Positions 44,095 through 52,638 are shown, counted from the stretch's first letter. The stretch is 64,000 bases of DNA from Leptotrichia sp. oral taxon 223 (GCF_013394795.1 NZ_JABXYU010000001.1:1674001-1738000), one strand, 5' to 3'. Made by a program: numbers and translations. Notes: generated from the sequence alone by a model not told the origin.

Positions 44095-44793
44095 TTGAGC
44101 TTATTTGTTTTAAAAATAATTGGGTTAATCACAATGTTTTTGGATCATTATCAGTTTATAATTGGTGGAAGTGAGATATTGAGGGTTATTGGAAGGATTG
44201 CCTTTCCAATATTTGCATTTACGCTTAGTGAAGGGTATGTTCATACACGGAATTTGAAAAATTACTTTCTTAGGATATTTGGTTTTGCGGTGGGCATTCA
44301 AGTGCTTTTTACGCTATTTGGGTACGGCTATGCTGTCAATGTATTTTTTACATTGTCTCTTGGGCTTGTTGCGATTTATATTTTGAATTTGAGAAAAAAT
44401 TGGGTAAAAGAGCCTTTCATGAAGATTATAAAGGCCATTTTAACTGCAGCTGTATTATATTTGGCTCAAAAGTTTCAAATGGACTACGGCGCTTATGGGA
44501 TTTTATTAATAATGATTTTTAATATTTTTAGAAATGATAAATTTAAAATATTAATGAATTTTCTTATATTAAATGTTTTGGATATAATTTTTCCAAATGT
44601 TTTTCAAGTTCCTGATATGCAGATGTTTTCACTAATTTCATTGATTTTTATTTTTATGTATAATGGAAAAAAGGGAAGAAGTATGAAATACTTTTTTTAT
44701 TTGTTTTATCCAGTACATTTTTTTATTTTAGGAATAATAAAATTTTTTTTTAGAAAAGAAATGATAACTTTAAATGTGGAAGGATACGTTTGA
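44095..44793 (+). CDS. TraX family membrane protein
   Basis: 232 residues, almost all hydrophobic, with about seven or eight helices. KIIGLITMFLDHYQF at the N-terminus and RVIGRIAFPIFAFTLSEGYVHT are the TraX signatures. TraX acetylates F pilin in conjugative plasmids; chromosomal homologues in Firmicutes and Fusobacteria are common and their substrate is unknown. The start is TTG at 44095, with AGGAGA 6 bases upstream. It is followed closely by nth. Confidence 0.88.
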   Translation: MSLFVLKIIGLITMFLDHYQFIIGGSEILRVIGRIAFPIFAFTLSEGYVHTRNLKNYFLRIFGFAVGIQVLFTLFGYGYAVNVFFTLSLGLVAIYILNLRKNWVKEPFMKIIKAILTAAVLYLAQKFQMDYGAYGILLIMIFNIFRNDKFKILMNFLILNVLDIIFPNVFQVPDMQMFSLISLIFIFMYNGKKGRSMKYFFYLFYPVHFFILGIIKFFFRKEMITLNVEGYV

Positions 44794-44818
44794 CTATATA
44801 AATTTTTGGAGAGGGAAA

Positions 44819-45469
44819 ATGACAAAAAAGGAAAGGTTGAAAAAAGTATTTCCAATATTAGAAAAAAAATTTGGGGTTCCAAGAGCCGCACTGGAGTTTG
44901 AAACGCCTTATCAGCTGATGGTTGCGGTGATTCTGTCGGCTCAGTGCACTGATGCACGTGTAAACATTGTTACAAAGGAGCTGTTTAAAGTTGTGAAAGA
45001 GCCGAAGGACATTAGGAAAATGGATTTGGCAACGCTGGAAAAGTACATAAAATCAACAGGTTTTTATAAAAATAAAGCCAAAAATATAAAATTGAATGCT
45101 GAAATGATGCTTGAAAAATATGGCGATGTGATTCCGAAAGAGCTTGAAAAACTGGTAGAACTGCCAGGAGTAGGGCGAAAAACGGCAAATGTGGTTCTAG
45201 GCGAGCTTTGGAACATTCGTGAAGGAATAGTTGTTGATACGCATGTCAAAAGATTATCAAACAGGATAGGTTTTGTAAAAAATGACAATCCTGAAATTAT
45301 CGAGCGGGAATTAATGAAACTGATTCCAAAAAAGCATTGGTTTGTATATTCGCATTACATGATTTTGCATGGGCGGGATAAGTGTATTGCTAGAAGGCCT
45401 AAATGCGATATATGTGAAATTCGGGATTATTGTAAATATAATCTTGATAATTTAAAAAAAAGGGAATGA
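44819..45469 (+). CDS. nth: Endonuclease III (DNA glycosylase/AP lyase)
   Basis: Removes oxidised pyrimidines in base excision repair. 216 residues from ATG 44819, which has GGAGAGGG upstream; an in-frame ATG at 44774 would overlap traX and lacks a site. SAQCTDARVN is the N-terminal signature. LPGVGRKTANVV is the helix-hairpin-helix with the catalytic Lys, and VDTHVKRLSNR holds the catalytic Asp. The iron-sulfur loop CIARRPKCDICEIRDYC has the C-x6-C-x2-C-x5-C spacing. All key residues are intact. Confidence 0.96.
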   Translation: MTKKERLKKVFPILEKKFGVPRAALEFETPYQLMVAVILSAQCTDARVNIVTKELFKVVKEPKDIRKMDLATLEKYIKSTGFYKNKAKNIKLNAEMMLEKYGDVIPKELEKLVELPGVGRKTANVVLGELWNIREGIVVDTHVKRLSNRIGFVKNDNPEIIERELMKLIPKKHWFVYSHYMILHGRDKCIARRPKCDICEIRDYCKYNLDNLKKRE

Positions 45470-45530
45470 ATAATTAATAAAAATAATTACGATAAATTTT
45501 TAAAATATAAATATTATAGAAAGGAAAAAA

Positions 45531-47000
45531 ATGTATAAGAAAGTAAAAAGAGTTTTGGTTTTGGGAGTGCTGGCATTATTTGCAGCTTTAGTTTATGCGG
45601 AAGGGGAGCAGGAAACAGGTGCCGCACCGAAGGAAAGTCATGTTACCGTCAGGGAAGAAAAGTCTAAAAGTTCGGCTTCAAAAGAAAATAGCGGGTATGA
45701 TGAGATTGAGCAGGCGACAAGAAGGGGACATGAAAAGCATTCTAGACATGGTAAAAAAAGAAAACATTCACAGTTTGAGGAAAATGGTGAAAATGCTGGG
45801 AATCAGGCAGATTTAAAAAATCCTAAGGGAAAAGACGACAGTAAAAACAAGACGGCAAAAAAAGATAATAAAGCAACGCCAAAGAAAAAGCTTGTACAGG
45901 CAGTGGAGCATGAACATGAAGGAGTTTCCCATTATTATGGCGAAGTTATAAAGTTTATTGCAACTACAGACGGAAAAGTTTTAAAGGATAAAATGTCAAG
46001 ACAGAAACATCCGATTGCCTCACTTACAAAAGTTATGAACATTCTTGTGGCACTCGATCAAGTTGACAGAGGAAATGCAAGGCTGGATGACAAAGTGTGT
46101 TTTACGCCTGAAATAGTAAATATGGGCGGAAGTTGGCTAAACGCCAAGGCGGGAGATTGCTACACATTAAAAGACTTGCTTCGTGCAGAGATTATTTATT
46201 CGGCAAACAATGCGGCGTACCTGGTGGCACATCATATTTCAAAAGGGAATATGGATAACTTTGTAAAATTGATGAACGACAAGGCAAGAGAACTTGGAAT
46301 GAATGATACGCATTATTATACTCCAGCGGGACTTCCAACTTCGATGACCCATAAGAACATGGATATTTCAACAGCTTATGATATGTATCTGCTTGGAAGA
46401 AGAGCCATAAGGGATGAAAGATTGAGGGCATGGATGAAAGAATCTGAACTTGTATTGCAAAATTCAGAAGGTGAAGATGTGGTTTATAACAACAGAAACC
46501 ATTTGCTTGATAAATTTGGAATTTATGGATTGAAGACAGGATTTCACGCAGAGGCTGGGTACAATATGATTGTTTCAAGTAAAATTGGGAATCTGGAAAT
46601 TATTTCCGTTACACTTGGAAATAAAAGCGATGATGCAAGAACTGAAGATCAAAAACAGGAATTTACCAAGCTGGAAGAACGAATGATACCAGTTTATAAA
46701 GAAGGGCAGGAAATCGGAAATACATTTAAAGTCAGAAATGCAGAGAAAAAAGAAATAAAAGGCGTTTTATCAAGCAATGTATATCAACTGGACAATACAA
46801 ATTATAAATTTAAGATAAAAGATTTACAAGTTACCGCTGAAAAAGAAGGAATTGCCAAAGGTGATGTGATTGGCAAGCTGGAAGTGCTGTCAAATGATGA
46901 CAAAGTCGTAGGAACAGTTGATATTGTAGCGCAAAATGATTACAAGCAGTTATCGCTGTTTGGAAAAATTTTGAGATTTATAACTTTTGGACTGGTATAG
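45531..47000 (+). CDS. D-alanyl-D-alanine carboxypeptidase (penicillin-binding protein)
   Basis: Serine peptidase trimming peptidoglycan pentapeptides in the periplasm. 489 residues, longer than usual because of an extra N-terminal linker. The signal peptide (VLVLGVLALFAALVYAEG) is followed by about 110 charged residues rich in Lys, Glu and His (HEKHSRHGKKRKH). Active-site motifs are SLTK (in HPIASLTKVMN), SAN (in IYSANNAAYLVA) and KTG (in GLKTGFHAEAGY). The last 100 residues resemble the PBP5 C-terminal beta domain. DacA-like. The basic linker may contact teichoic-acid-like or LPS phosphate, which is conjecture. A terminator follows. Confidence 0.93.
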   Translation: MYKKVKRVLVLGVLALFAALVYAEGEQETGAAPKESHVTVREEKSKSSASKENSGYDEIEQATRRGHEKHSRHGKKRKHSQFEENGENAGNQADLKNPKGKDDSKNKTAKKDNKATPKKKLVQAVEHEHEGVSHYYGEVIKFIATTDGKVLKDKMSRQKHPIASLTKVMNILVALDQVDRGNARLDDKVCFTPEIVNMGGSWLNAKAGDCYTLKDLLRAEIIYSANNAAYLVAHHISKGNMDNFVKLMNDKARELGMNDTHYYTPAGLPTSMTHKNMDISTAYDMYLLGRRAIRDERLRAWMKESELVLQNSEGEDVVYNNRNHLLDKFGIYGLKTGFHAEAGYNMIVSSKIGNLEIISVTLGNKSDDARTEDQKQEFTKLEERMIPVYKEGQEIGNTFKVRNAEKKEIKGVLSSNVYQLDNTNYKFKIKDLQVTAEKEGIAKGDVIGKLEVLSNDDKVVGTVDIVAQNDYKQLSLFGKILRFITFGLV

Positions 47001-47020
47001 AAATTTATAAAAATAAAAAA

Positions 47021-47057
47021 TTGAACTGTTTAGAAAAATTAAATGGTTCTTTTTTTA
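47021..47057 (+). terminator. Terminator after the carboxypeptidase gene
   Basis: GAACTGTTT (47023-47031) pairs with AAATGGTTC (47041-47049) including one G-T pair, followed by eight T. Confidence 0.85.
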
Positions 47058-47112
47058 TTTATCTGACATAATTATAATGTAATTTAAATAAAAATATGGT
47101 AGAATATACACG

Positions 47113-47205
47113 AATCAGTTTAAAATTGAACTGGAAAAAAATTAAGCGAATCTAGATTTGCGCAGCATACCCTTTAAATTTAGTTTTAAATGGTATTACT
47201 GGAAT
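47113..47205 (+). repeat. Dispersed intergenic element, copy C (diverged)
   Basis: TTAAAATTGAACTG lies at the same distance (about 61 bases) from an AGTTTTAAATGGTATTACT core as the corresponding parts of copy A. Identity is lower than between A and B. It sits directly upstream of kdsB and may hold its promoter. Confidence 0.35.
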
Positions 47206-47244
47206 CTGTATGGCTAAAATTGTTAAAAGAGGAGAAATATATTT

Positions 47245-48000
47245 ATGAAAATATTGGGTGTTATACCGGCAAGATATGCGTCCAGCAGGTTTGAGGGAAA
47301 GCCGCTTAAGGATATTTGCGGACATGCTATGATCGAGTGGGTTTATAAAAGGGCAAGAAATGCTGATATTGATGAGATTGTCGTGGCTACTGATAACAAG
47401 AGAATTTTTGAGGTGGTAAAAAAGTTTGGCGGGAATGTGGTTATGACGGCTGAAAATCATCAGAATGGAACTTCCAGGATAATAGAAGTTATAAATAAAG
47501 ATGAGTATAAAAACTATGATTTTATAATAAATATTCAGGGAGATGAGCCGCTAATTGACATTGAGTCAATCAATATTCTGGCAAATAATTACAGAAATGA
47601 AAAATCAGAAATCGTTACATTGAAGCAGGAAATGAAATCCCGAAAGGAAATTGAAAATCCAAATCATGTAAAAGTTGTTACAGACTTTAATGACAATGCC
47701 ATTTATTTTAGCCGTTCGGTAATTCCGTATGAGCGTGATAAAAATAGCAGTGGAAATATCAAGTATTTTAAACATGTTGGAATTTATGGCTATACAGCGA
47801 AGTTTTTAAATGAACTGAAAAGTTTAAGGGAAGGCGTTTTGGAAAAGATAGAGTCGCTTGAGCAGCTTAGATTTATTGAAAATGGCTATAAAATAAAGGT
47901 TTTGGAAACTGATTCAAATGTGATAGGTGTGGATACACAAGAGGATTTGAGGGAAGTTGTTAAATTTATAACAGAAAATGGAATAACATTGAATAAATAA
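47245..48000 (+). CDS. kdsB: 3-deoxy-manno-octulosonate cytidylyltransferase
   Basis: Activates KDO as CMP-KDO for lipopolysaccharide inner core, so the cell is Gram-negative with LPS. 251 residues. The nucleotide-binding start is VIPARYASSRFEGKPLKDI, then VATDNKRIFEVV, VMTAENHQNGTSR, INIQGDEPLI with a metal-binding Asp, and ENPNHVKVV, YFSRSVIPYER, KHVGIYGYT. Full length. AGGAG precedes the ATG. The amylase gene follows after 27 bases. Confidence 0.97.
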   Translation: MKILGVIPARYASSRFEGKPLKDICGHAMIEWVYKRARNADIDEIVVATDNKRIFEVVKKFGGNVVMTAENHQNGTSRIIEVINKDEYKNYDFIINIQGDEPLIDIESINILANNYRNEKSEIVTLKQEMKSRKEIENPNHVKVVTDFNDNAIYFSRSVIPYERDKNSSGNIKYFKHVGIYGYTAKFLNELKSLREGVLEKIESLEQLRFIENGYKIKVLETDSNVIGVDTQEDLREVVKFITENGITLNK

Positions 48001-48027
48001 AAATGTTATAAAAAGGAGAAAATTTTT

Positions 48028-49470
48028 ATGGAAAATGGAGTAATGATACAGTATTTTGAATGGAACTTGCCGAATGATGGGAAACATTGGCAAAGATTAA
48101 AGGATGATGCAAAACATCTAAGTGAAATTGGTGTAAGTGGAGTGTGGATTCCGCCAGCATATAAAGGAACTTCACAATTTGATGTGGGATATGGTGCCTA
48201 TGATTTGTGGGATTTGGGGGAATTTGATCAGAAGGGCACTGTCAGAACGAAATACGGGACAAAGCAAGAACTGATTGAAGCGATAGAGGAACTTCATAAA
48301 TACAATATAAATGTATATCTGGATGCAGTTTTGAATCATAAGGGAGGAGCTGATGAAACAGAGAATTTTTTGGCGATAGAAGTTGATCCGGAAGACAGGA
48401 CTGTGGAAATATCAGAGCCTTTTGAAATAGAAGGCTGGACAAAATTCACCTTTCCAGGAAGAAATGACAAATATTCTGCATTTAAGTGGAATTACAATTT
48501 TTTTGACGGTATAGATTTTGACAATAAAACTGGTAGAACGGCGATTTATAAAATTGTCGGAGAAAATAAGGATTGGGACGAGGGAGTCGATTCGGAGCTT
48601 GGAAATTATGACTACCTGATGAATGCAGATGTTGATTTTTCACATCCTGAAGTGAGAGAGGAAGTAATCAGATGGGGAAAATGGGTTGTAAATGAACTGA
48701 AAATTGATGGATTCAGGATGGATGCGGTAAAACATATAAAAGATGAATTTATAGCGGAATTCTTGACACAAGTAAGAGCAGTATATGGAGAACAGTTTTA
48801 TTCTGTCGGTGAATACTGGCGAAACGACTTGGAAAAATTGAAGGAATATCTGGATAATGTCGGTTATAAGACTGATTTGTTCGATGTCGGACTTCACTTT
48901 AATATGTACGATGCTTCCAAAAAGAAACAAGATTATGATTTAAGAGAAATTTTTGAACATACAATAGTAGCAACAAATCCGATGGCAGCCGTAACATTTG
49001 TAGACAATCATGATTCCCAGAAGGGAAGCGCTTTAGAATCACAAGTTGACAGCTGGTTTATTCCTCATTCATATGCTATAATATTATTGTCAAAAGACGG
49101 CTATCCATGTCTATTTTATGGAGATTATTATGGAGTAGGCGGAGAAAAAAGCCCGCATCAATGGATAATTGATAAACTTTTAGAAGTAAGAAGAGTGCAT
49201 GCTTATGGTGAACAGATAAATCATATGGACAATCCAAATATAATTGCAATTCAAAGGACTGGGCGAGATGAATGGACTGGCTGTGTAGCTGTGCTTTCAA
49301 ATTCTGACGAGGAAGGTGAAATCCAAGTGGAAGTTGGAAAGGAACGGGCTGGACAGGTTTGGCAGGAAGTTACAGGCAGCGGATACGAAGATGTTACAGT
49401 AGACGAGGAAGGAAATGCCAGTTTTAAGGTTGAAGGTGAAAAAATTTCTGTATGGATACGTAAAAGTTAA
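48028..49470 (+). CDS. Cytoplasmic alpha-amylase (GH13)
   Basis: Hydrolyses internal alpha-1,4 links of glycogen or maltodextrins. 480 residues without a signal peptide, close to the cytoplasmic AmyA of enteric bacteria (GH13_5 type). It begins VMIQYFEWNLPNDGKHW. Conserved regions are VYLDAVLNHKGGAD (region I), GFRMDAVKHIK with the nucleophile Asp (II), FYSVGEYWRND with the acid Glu (III) and TFVDNHDSQKG with the third carboxylate (IV). The C-terminal 80 residues form the usual beta domain. AAGGAG precedes the ATG. Full length. Confidence 0.96.
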   Translation: MENGVMIQYFEWNLPNDGKHWQRLKDDAKHLSEIGVSGVWIPPAYKGTSQFDVGYGAYDLWDLGEFDQKGTVRTKYGTKQELIEAIEELHKYNINVYLDAVLNHKGGADETENFLAIEVDPEDRTVEISEPFEIEGWTKFTFPGRNDKYSAFKWNYNFFDGIDFDNKTGRTAIYKIVGENKDWDEGVDSELGNYDYLMNADVDFSHPEVREEVIRWGKWVVNELKIDGFRMDAVKHIKDEFIAEFLTQVRAVYGEQFYSVGEYWRNDLEKLKEYLDNVGYKTDLFDVGLHFNMYDASKKKQDYDLREIFEHTIVATNPMAAVTFVDNHDSQKGSALESQVDSWFIPHSYAIILLSKDGYPCLFYGDYYGVGGEKSPHQWIIDKLLEVRRVHAYGEQINHMDNPNIIAIQRTGRDEWTGCVAVLSNSDEEGEIQVEVGKERAGQVWQEVTGSGYEDVTVDEEGNASFKVEGEKISVWIRKS

Positions 49471-49586
49471 GATTAAAATACCGAAATTATTTATTATTGT
49501 AAAGGAATAAATAAAATTAAAAAGTTAAAATATAGAAAAATTTTTTAGGTTAATTTAGATAAAAACCAGATTGAGAGGTAAGAAAA

Positions 49587-49730
49587 ATGAGAAAAATTAA
49601 AATTACAGGAGCAATAATTGCATTAATGATGAGTTTAAGTTCTTGTACGGCAGTAGCGTTAGGAGCGGGAGCAGTTGCTGGAGGATATACCTGCTTGAAT
49701 ACAAATCTTTGTAATAAATTGAAAAAGTAA
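49587..49730 (+). CDS. Small lipoprotein (47 aa)
   Basis: Short ORF. The signal sequence is MRKIKITGAIIALMMSLSSC, with lipobox LSSC (Cys20), then a glycine-rich stretch TAVALGAGAVAGGYTC, a second Cys pair and a basic end. The mature lipoprotein would have only 28 residues, with a glycine-zipper-like segment able to sit in a membrane. GAGAGGTAAG lies upstream of the ATG. Small entericidin-like lipoproteins look like this, but no family is certain. Apart from this gene and the hairpin at 49743-49770 the 49471-49819 gap is empty. Confidence 0.72.
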   Translation: MRKIKITGAIIALMMSLSSCTAVALGAGAVAGGYTCLNTNLCNKLKK

Positions 49731-49742
49731 ACAGTCAAAATT

Positions 49743-49770
49743 GTAGGGGCATAGGGTTTTATGCCCTTAC
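49743..49770. terminator. Hairpin after the small lipoprotein gene
   Basis: GTAGGGGCATA (49743-49753) pairs with TATGCCCTTAC (49760-49770), 10 of 11 positions, G-rich against the background. No strong T-run follows, so it may stop transcription weakly or protect the mRNA end. Confidence 0.55.
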
Positions 49771-49819
49771 GTTAAAAAATTGAAATACATAAAATGTTAA
49801 ACAGGAGAATGGGAAAAAT

Positions 49820-50962
49820 ATGAGAAATAGTAACGCAAGAGAAGAAATTTTGGAAAATATACAGAGGATAGTTGTAAAGGTGGGAACTTCTACGCTTACT
49901 ACTGAAAACGGGCATCTGGATATTGAAAAAATAAAGGAAATTGTGCTGGAGCTGAGCAATTTGCAGGATAAGGGATATGATGTGATTCTTGTGAGTTCCG
50001 GTGCGGTTGGTGCTGGAATGGGGCTTCTTAATATAAGTGAAAAGCCTAAGACTCTGGCGGAAAAGCAGATGTTGTCAGCAGTTGGACAGGTTTCGCTTAT
50101 GCAAATTTATCAGACGCTTTTTAAGGAGCACGATAAGATAATTGGGCAGCTCTTATTGACAAAAGAGGAATTTTCAAATAGAAAAAGATACTTGAACATG
50201 AGAAACGTCTGTAATGCCTTTCTGAAAAGGAAAATTATTCCGATTATAAATGAAAATGATGCAATCGTGTCTAATGCGCTGAAAATAAAGGTTGGGGACA
50301 ATGATACGATGTCAGCGCTTGTTTCGGGATTGATTGATGCTGATTTATTAATTATTTTATCAGATATTGATGGACTTTATAATAAAAATCCTAGGAAATA
50401 TGAGGATGCGAACCTGATTCATATGGTTGGGGATATTAATGAGGATATAAAGCAGATGGCGGGTGCTGAAGGCTCAAAATTTGGAACTGGCGGAATGATA
50501 ACAAAAATCATTGCTGCGGAAATGGTAACAAAAATCGGGACAAGCCTTGTAATTGCCAGCGGAGATGATCCGAAAAATATAACTAGAATCGTAGAAAAGG
50601 AAAATATAGGAACGCTTTTTGTGAAAAAAAATAAAAAAATCAGCCTAAGAAAATACTGGCTTGCATATGGGCCTAATAAGGAAGGCGCCTTGACAATTGA
50701 CAATGGTGCAAAAGCGGCATTAAAAAGTGGAAACAGCTTATTGTCAGTTGGAATAAAATCTATTGAAGGAAATTTTGATAAAGGGGCAGTTGTCGAAATA
50801 GAGGATTTGGAAGGAAAAGTTGTTGCAACAGGAATTTCAAACTATTCATCAGAGGAAATAAATCTTATAAAAGGCGTAAAAAGTGAAAATATAGAGGAAG
50901 TATTGGGGTACAAATATGATGACGCTGTGATTCATATTGATAATGTTGTCATAAGAAAATAA
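49820..50962 (+). CDS. proB: Glutamate 5-kinase
   Basis: First step of proline synthesis, phosphorylating glutamate. 380 residues. The amino acid kinase domain (about 8-265) contains VVKVGTSTLTTENGHLD, VSSGAVGAGMG, INENDAIVSN, VGDNDTMSALVSGLIDADLLIILSD in parts, and GTGGMITKI. A C-terminal PUA domain (about 285-365) includes GALTIDNGAKAALKSGNSLL. This is the long, PUA-containing form that is feedback-inhibited by proline in other bacteria. AGGAGAATGGG precedes the ATG. proA follows after 68 bases. Confidence 0.97.
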   Translation: MRNSNAREEILENIQRIVVKVGTSTLTTENGHLDIEKIKEIVLELSNLQDKGYDVILVSSGAVGAGMGLLNISEKPKTLAEKQMLSAVGQVSLMQIYQTLFKEHDKIIGQLLLTKEEFSNRKRYLNMRNVCNAFLKRKIIPIINENDAIVSNALKIKVGDNDTMSALVSGLIDADLLIILSDIDGLYNKNPRKYEDANLIHMVGDINEDIKQMAGAEGSKFGTGGMITKIIAAEMVTKIGTSLVIASGDDPKNITRIVEKENIGTLFVKKNKKISLRKYWLAYGPNKEGALTIDNGAKAALKSGNSLLSVGIKSIEGNFDKGAVVEIEDLEGKVVATGISNYSSEEINLIKGVKSENIEEVLGYKYDDAVIHIDNVVIRK

Positions 50963-51030
50963 AACTGTGAAATTGAATGTTTTAGGATATATTTATAAAA
51001 ATTAAAGATAAAAAGAAAATGAGGGAAAAT

Positions 51031-52287
51031 ATGAATTATATAGAAGAACTTGGGAAAAAAGCAAAAGCTGCTTCAAGGGAACTTTTGAAAATAGGTACAA
51101 AAACTAAAAATGAAGCATTATTGGCAATAGCGGATGAACTGATAAATAAAAAAGAAGAAATAAAGGCTGCAAACAGAATAGATATGGAAAATGGTAAAAA
51201 AAATGGAATGGCATTTTCCTTATTAGATAGAATGGAGCTTACAGACAGTAGAATCGAAGGGATGGCTCAAAGTCTGCGTGAAATGGCTATGTTTCTAGAT
51301 CCAATTGGAGAGGTTGTTACAGGCTGGAATCACAAAAATGGAATGAGTATTGCTAAAAAAAGAGTTCCGCTCGGAGTAATCGGAATGATTTACGAATCTC
51401 GTCCAAACGTTACAGTAGATGCGGCAGGACTTGCAATAAAATCTTCAAATGCGATAATTTTACGTGGGTCAGAAGACGCCCTAAATTCGAATATTTATTT
51501 GAATAATTTGTTAAATAGAGTTGCAGATGCTCACGGATTGCCAAAAAATACAGTTCAGCTTGTGGAAAAGCCAGAAAGGGAACTTGTAAGGGATTTAATC
51601 CGTGCAGACAAATATATTGACGTAATTATTCCAAGAGGAGGAAAAGGGTTAAAAAGATTTATCGTAGAAAACGCAACAATCCCAATGATAGAAACAGGTG
51701 CAGGAATCTGTCACATCTTTGTGGACGAAACAGCTGACATAAAACAGGCATTACCAATCATAGAAAATGCCAAAGTCCAACGTCCAAGTGTATGTAACGC
51801 AATCGAAACAACACTTATCCACGAAAATATTGCAAAAGCAATCTTGCCAGAATTAACAGAAATGCTTTTAAAAGACGGTGTAGAGTTAAGATACAGCGAA
51901 GAAGCATTGGAAATTGTTGGAAACAGAAGTGATGTAAAATTAGCAACAGAAGAAGATTTTGGAGCAGAATACCTTGATTTGATTATGTCATTAAAACTGG
52001 TAAAAAACGTAGATGAAGCAATTGAATATATAAACAATCACGGAACACACCATTCTGATTCAATCCTGACAAAATCCATCGAAAATGCTGAAAAATTCCT
52101 AAACGAAGTAGATTCAGCCAACGTTTATTTAAATGCCTCAACAAGATTTTCTGACGGAGGAGAATTCGGCTTTGGTGGAGAAATTGGAATTTCCACACAA
52201 AAACTGCATGCTCGTGGGCCTATGGGAATTAGGGAGTTGACAACGACGAAGTATGTGATTAGAGGAGAAGGGCAGGTTAGAGAATAA
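51031..52287 (+). CDS. proA: Glutamate-5-semialdehyde dehydrogenase (gamma-glutamyl phosphate reductase)
   Basis: Second step of proline synthesis, NADPH-dependent reduction of gamma-glutamyl phosphate. 418 residues from ATG 51031, which has GAGGG 7 bases upstream; an ATG four codons earlier (51019) lacks a site. Signatures are VPLGVIGMIYESRPNVTVDAA, IIPRGGKGLKRFI, the catalytic Cys in ETGAGICHIFVD, KVQRPSVCNAIET, NASTRFSDGGEFGFGGEIGIS in parts, and GPMGIRELTT. Full length; forms proBA with the previous gene. A terminator follows. Confidence 0.97.
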   Translation: MNYIEELGKKAKAASRELLKIGTKTKNEALLAIADELINKKEEIKAANRIDMENGKKNGMAFSLLDRMELTDSRIEGMAQSLREMAMFLDPIGEVVTGWNHKNGMSIAKKRVPLGVIGMIYESRPNVTVDAAGLAIKSSNAIILRGSEDALNSNIYLNNLLNRVADAHGLPKNTVQLVEKPERELVRDLIRADKYIDVIIPRGGKGLKRFIVENATIPMIETGAGICHIFVDETADIKQALPIIENAKVQRPSVCNAIETTLIHENIAKAILPELTEMLLKDGVELRYSEEALEIVGNRSDVKLATEEDFGAEYLDLIMSLKLVKNVDEAIEYINNHGTHHSDSILTKSIENAEKFLNEVDSANVYLNASTRFSDGGEFGFGGEIGISTQKLHARGPMGIRELTTTKYVIRGEGQVRE

Positions 52288-52298
52288 TTTTTTAAAAG

Positions 52299-52341
52299 AG
52301 ATGATAAAGAGCAGTAAAATTGTTCAATATCATCTTTTTTT
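52299..52341 (+). terminator. Terminator after proA
   Basis: AGATGATA (52299-52306) pairs with TATCATCT (52328-52335), followed by seven T. Confidence 0.8.
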
Positions 52342-52384
52342 ATTTATAAAAATTTGTAATTTATTAAAAAAATTAAAAAATAGA

Positions 52385-52413
52385 TATACAAACATTTCAA
52401 AAAATGATATAAT
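52385..52413 (+). promoter_or_regulatory. Toxin promoter, toxin-antitoxin locus 2
   Basis: TATAAT at 52408-52413 is preceded by TGA (extended -10). The -35 (TATACA, 52385-52390) is mediocre with a 17-base spacer. The leader to the ATG at 52447 would be about 28 bases. Confidence 0.6.
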
Positions 52414-52446
52414 TTTAGCAATCCTTGAGAAAGGAGGTGCATTACG

Positions 52447-52527
52447 ATGAGAATGTTATTGATAAAAATCTTAATTGTAATTTTATTACAGATAGTAATA
52501 ATTTTAATTCAAGAATTTTGGAAATAA
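52447..52527 (+). CDS. Small hydrophobic peptide, putative type I toxin (26 aa)
   Basis: 26 codons. The peptide begins MRMLLIKILIVILLQIVI and ends LIQEFWK: one membrane helix with a Trp-Lys end. AGGAGGTG lies upstream with 9 bases between GGAGG and ATG, exactly as in locus 1. With a one-residue offset the two peptides align along their whole length (IKIL, ILL, LI, F). A terminator begins 4 bases after the stop. Size and composition resemble Ibs, TisB and Fst toxins; it lacks the acidic C-terminal tail of Fst. The toxin role is inferred from the antisense gene and repeats around it. Confidence 0.72.
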   Translation: MRMLLIKILIVILLQIVIILIQEFWK

Positions 52528-52531
52528 CTAA

Positions 52532-52566
52532 AAAAGAGAGCTTACTTACCCGGTTAGCTCTCTTTT
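52532..52566. terminator. Bidirectional terminator shared by the locus 2 RNAs
   Basis: AAAAGAGAGCT (52532-52542) and AGCTCTCTTTT (52556-52566) form a perfect 11-base stem with a 13-base loop. The stem resembles that of locus 1 (AAAAGAGAG in both). A-runs and T-runs serve both directions. Confidence 0.87.
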
Positions 52567-52603
52567 GATTTGTACATTACAATGAGAATTTTTATTCTTT
52601 TAC
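52532..52603 (-). ncRNA. Putative antisense RNA (antitoxin) of locus 2
   Basis: Predicted RNA of about 70 bases from the promoter at 52610-52638 to the shared hairpin. It contains the complement of CATTACAATGAGAAT (52575-52589), able to pair at 14 of 15 positions with the toxin start region at 52440-52454, and the full complement of the toxin mRNA 3' hairpin. Inferred from signals only. Confidence 0.62.
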
Positions 52604-52609
52604 ATTCTT

Positions 52610-52638
52610 ATTATAACATTTTATAATAAAAAATTCAA
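52610..52638 (-). promoter_or_regulatory. Antisense RNA promoter, toxin-antitoxin locus 2
   Basis: On the minus strand TTGAAT (52638-52633), a 17-base spacer and TATAAT (52615-52610) preceded by TGT, an extended -10. The -35 is better than that of the opposing toxin promoter, as in locus 1. No protein gene follows. Confidence 0.65.

Larger units (their letters stand above)
52440..52589. repeat. Direct repeat pair flanking toxin gene, locus 2
   Basis: CATTACGATGAGAAT (52440-52454) and CATTACAATGAGAAT (52575-52589) match at 14 of 15 positions; similarity extends slightly both ways (GTGC/GTAC before, TTATT after). The first copy includes the toxin ATG. The second lies in the putative antisense RNA, read on the other strand, so pairing would cover the start codon. 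Confidence 0.75.

Noticed and set aside
49550-49738. Minus-strand 62-codon ORF overlapping the small lipoprotein.
   Set aside because: The plus-strand frame has a lipobox signal sequence and a ribosome-binding site; the minus-strand frame has neither.
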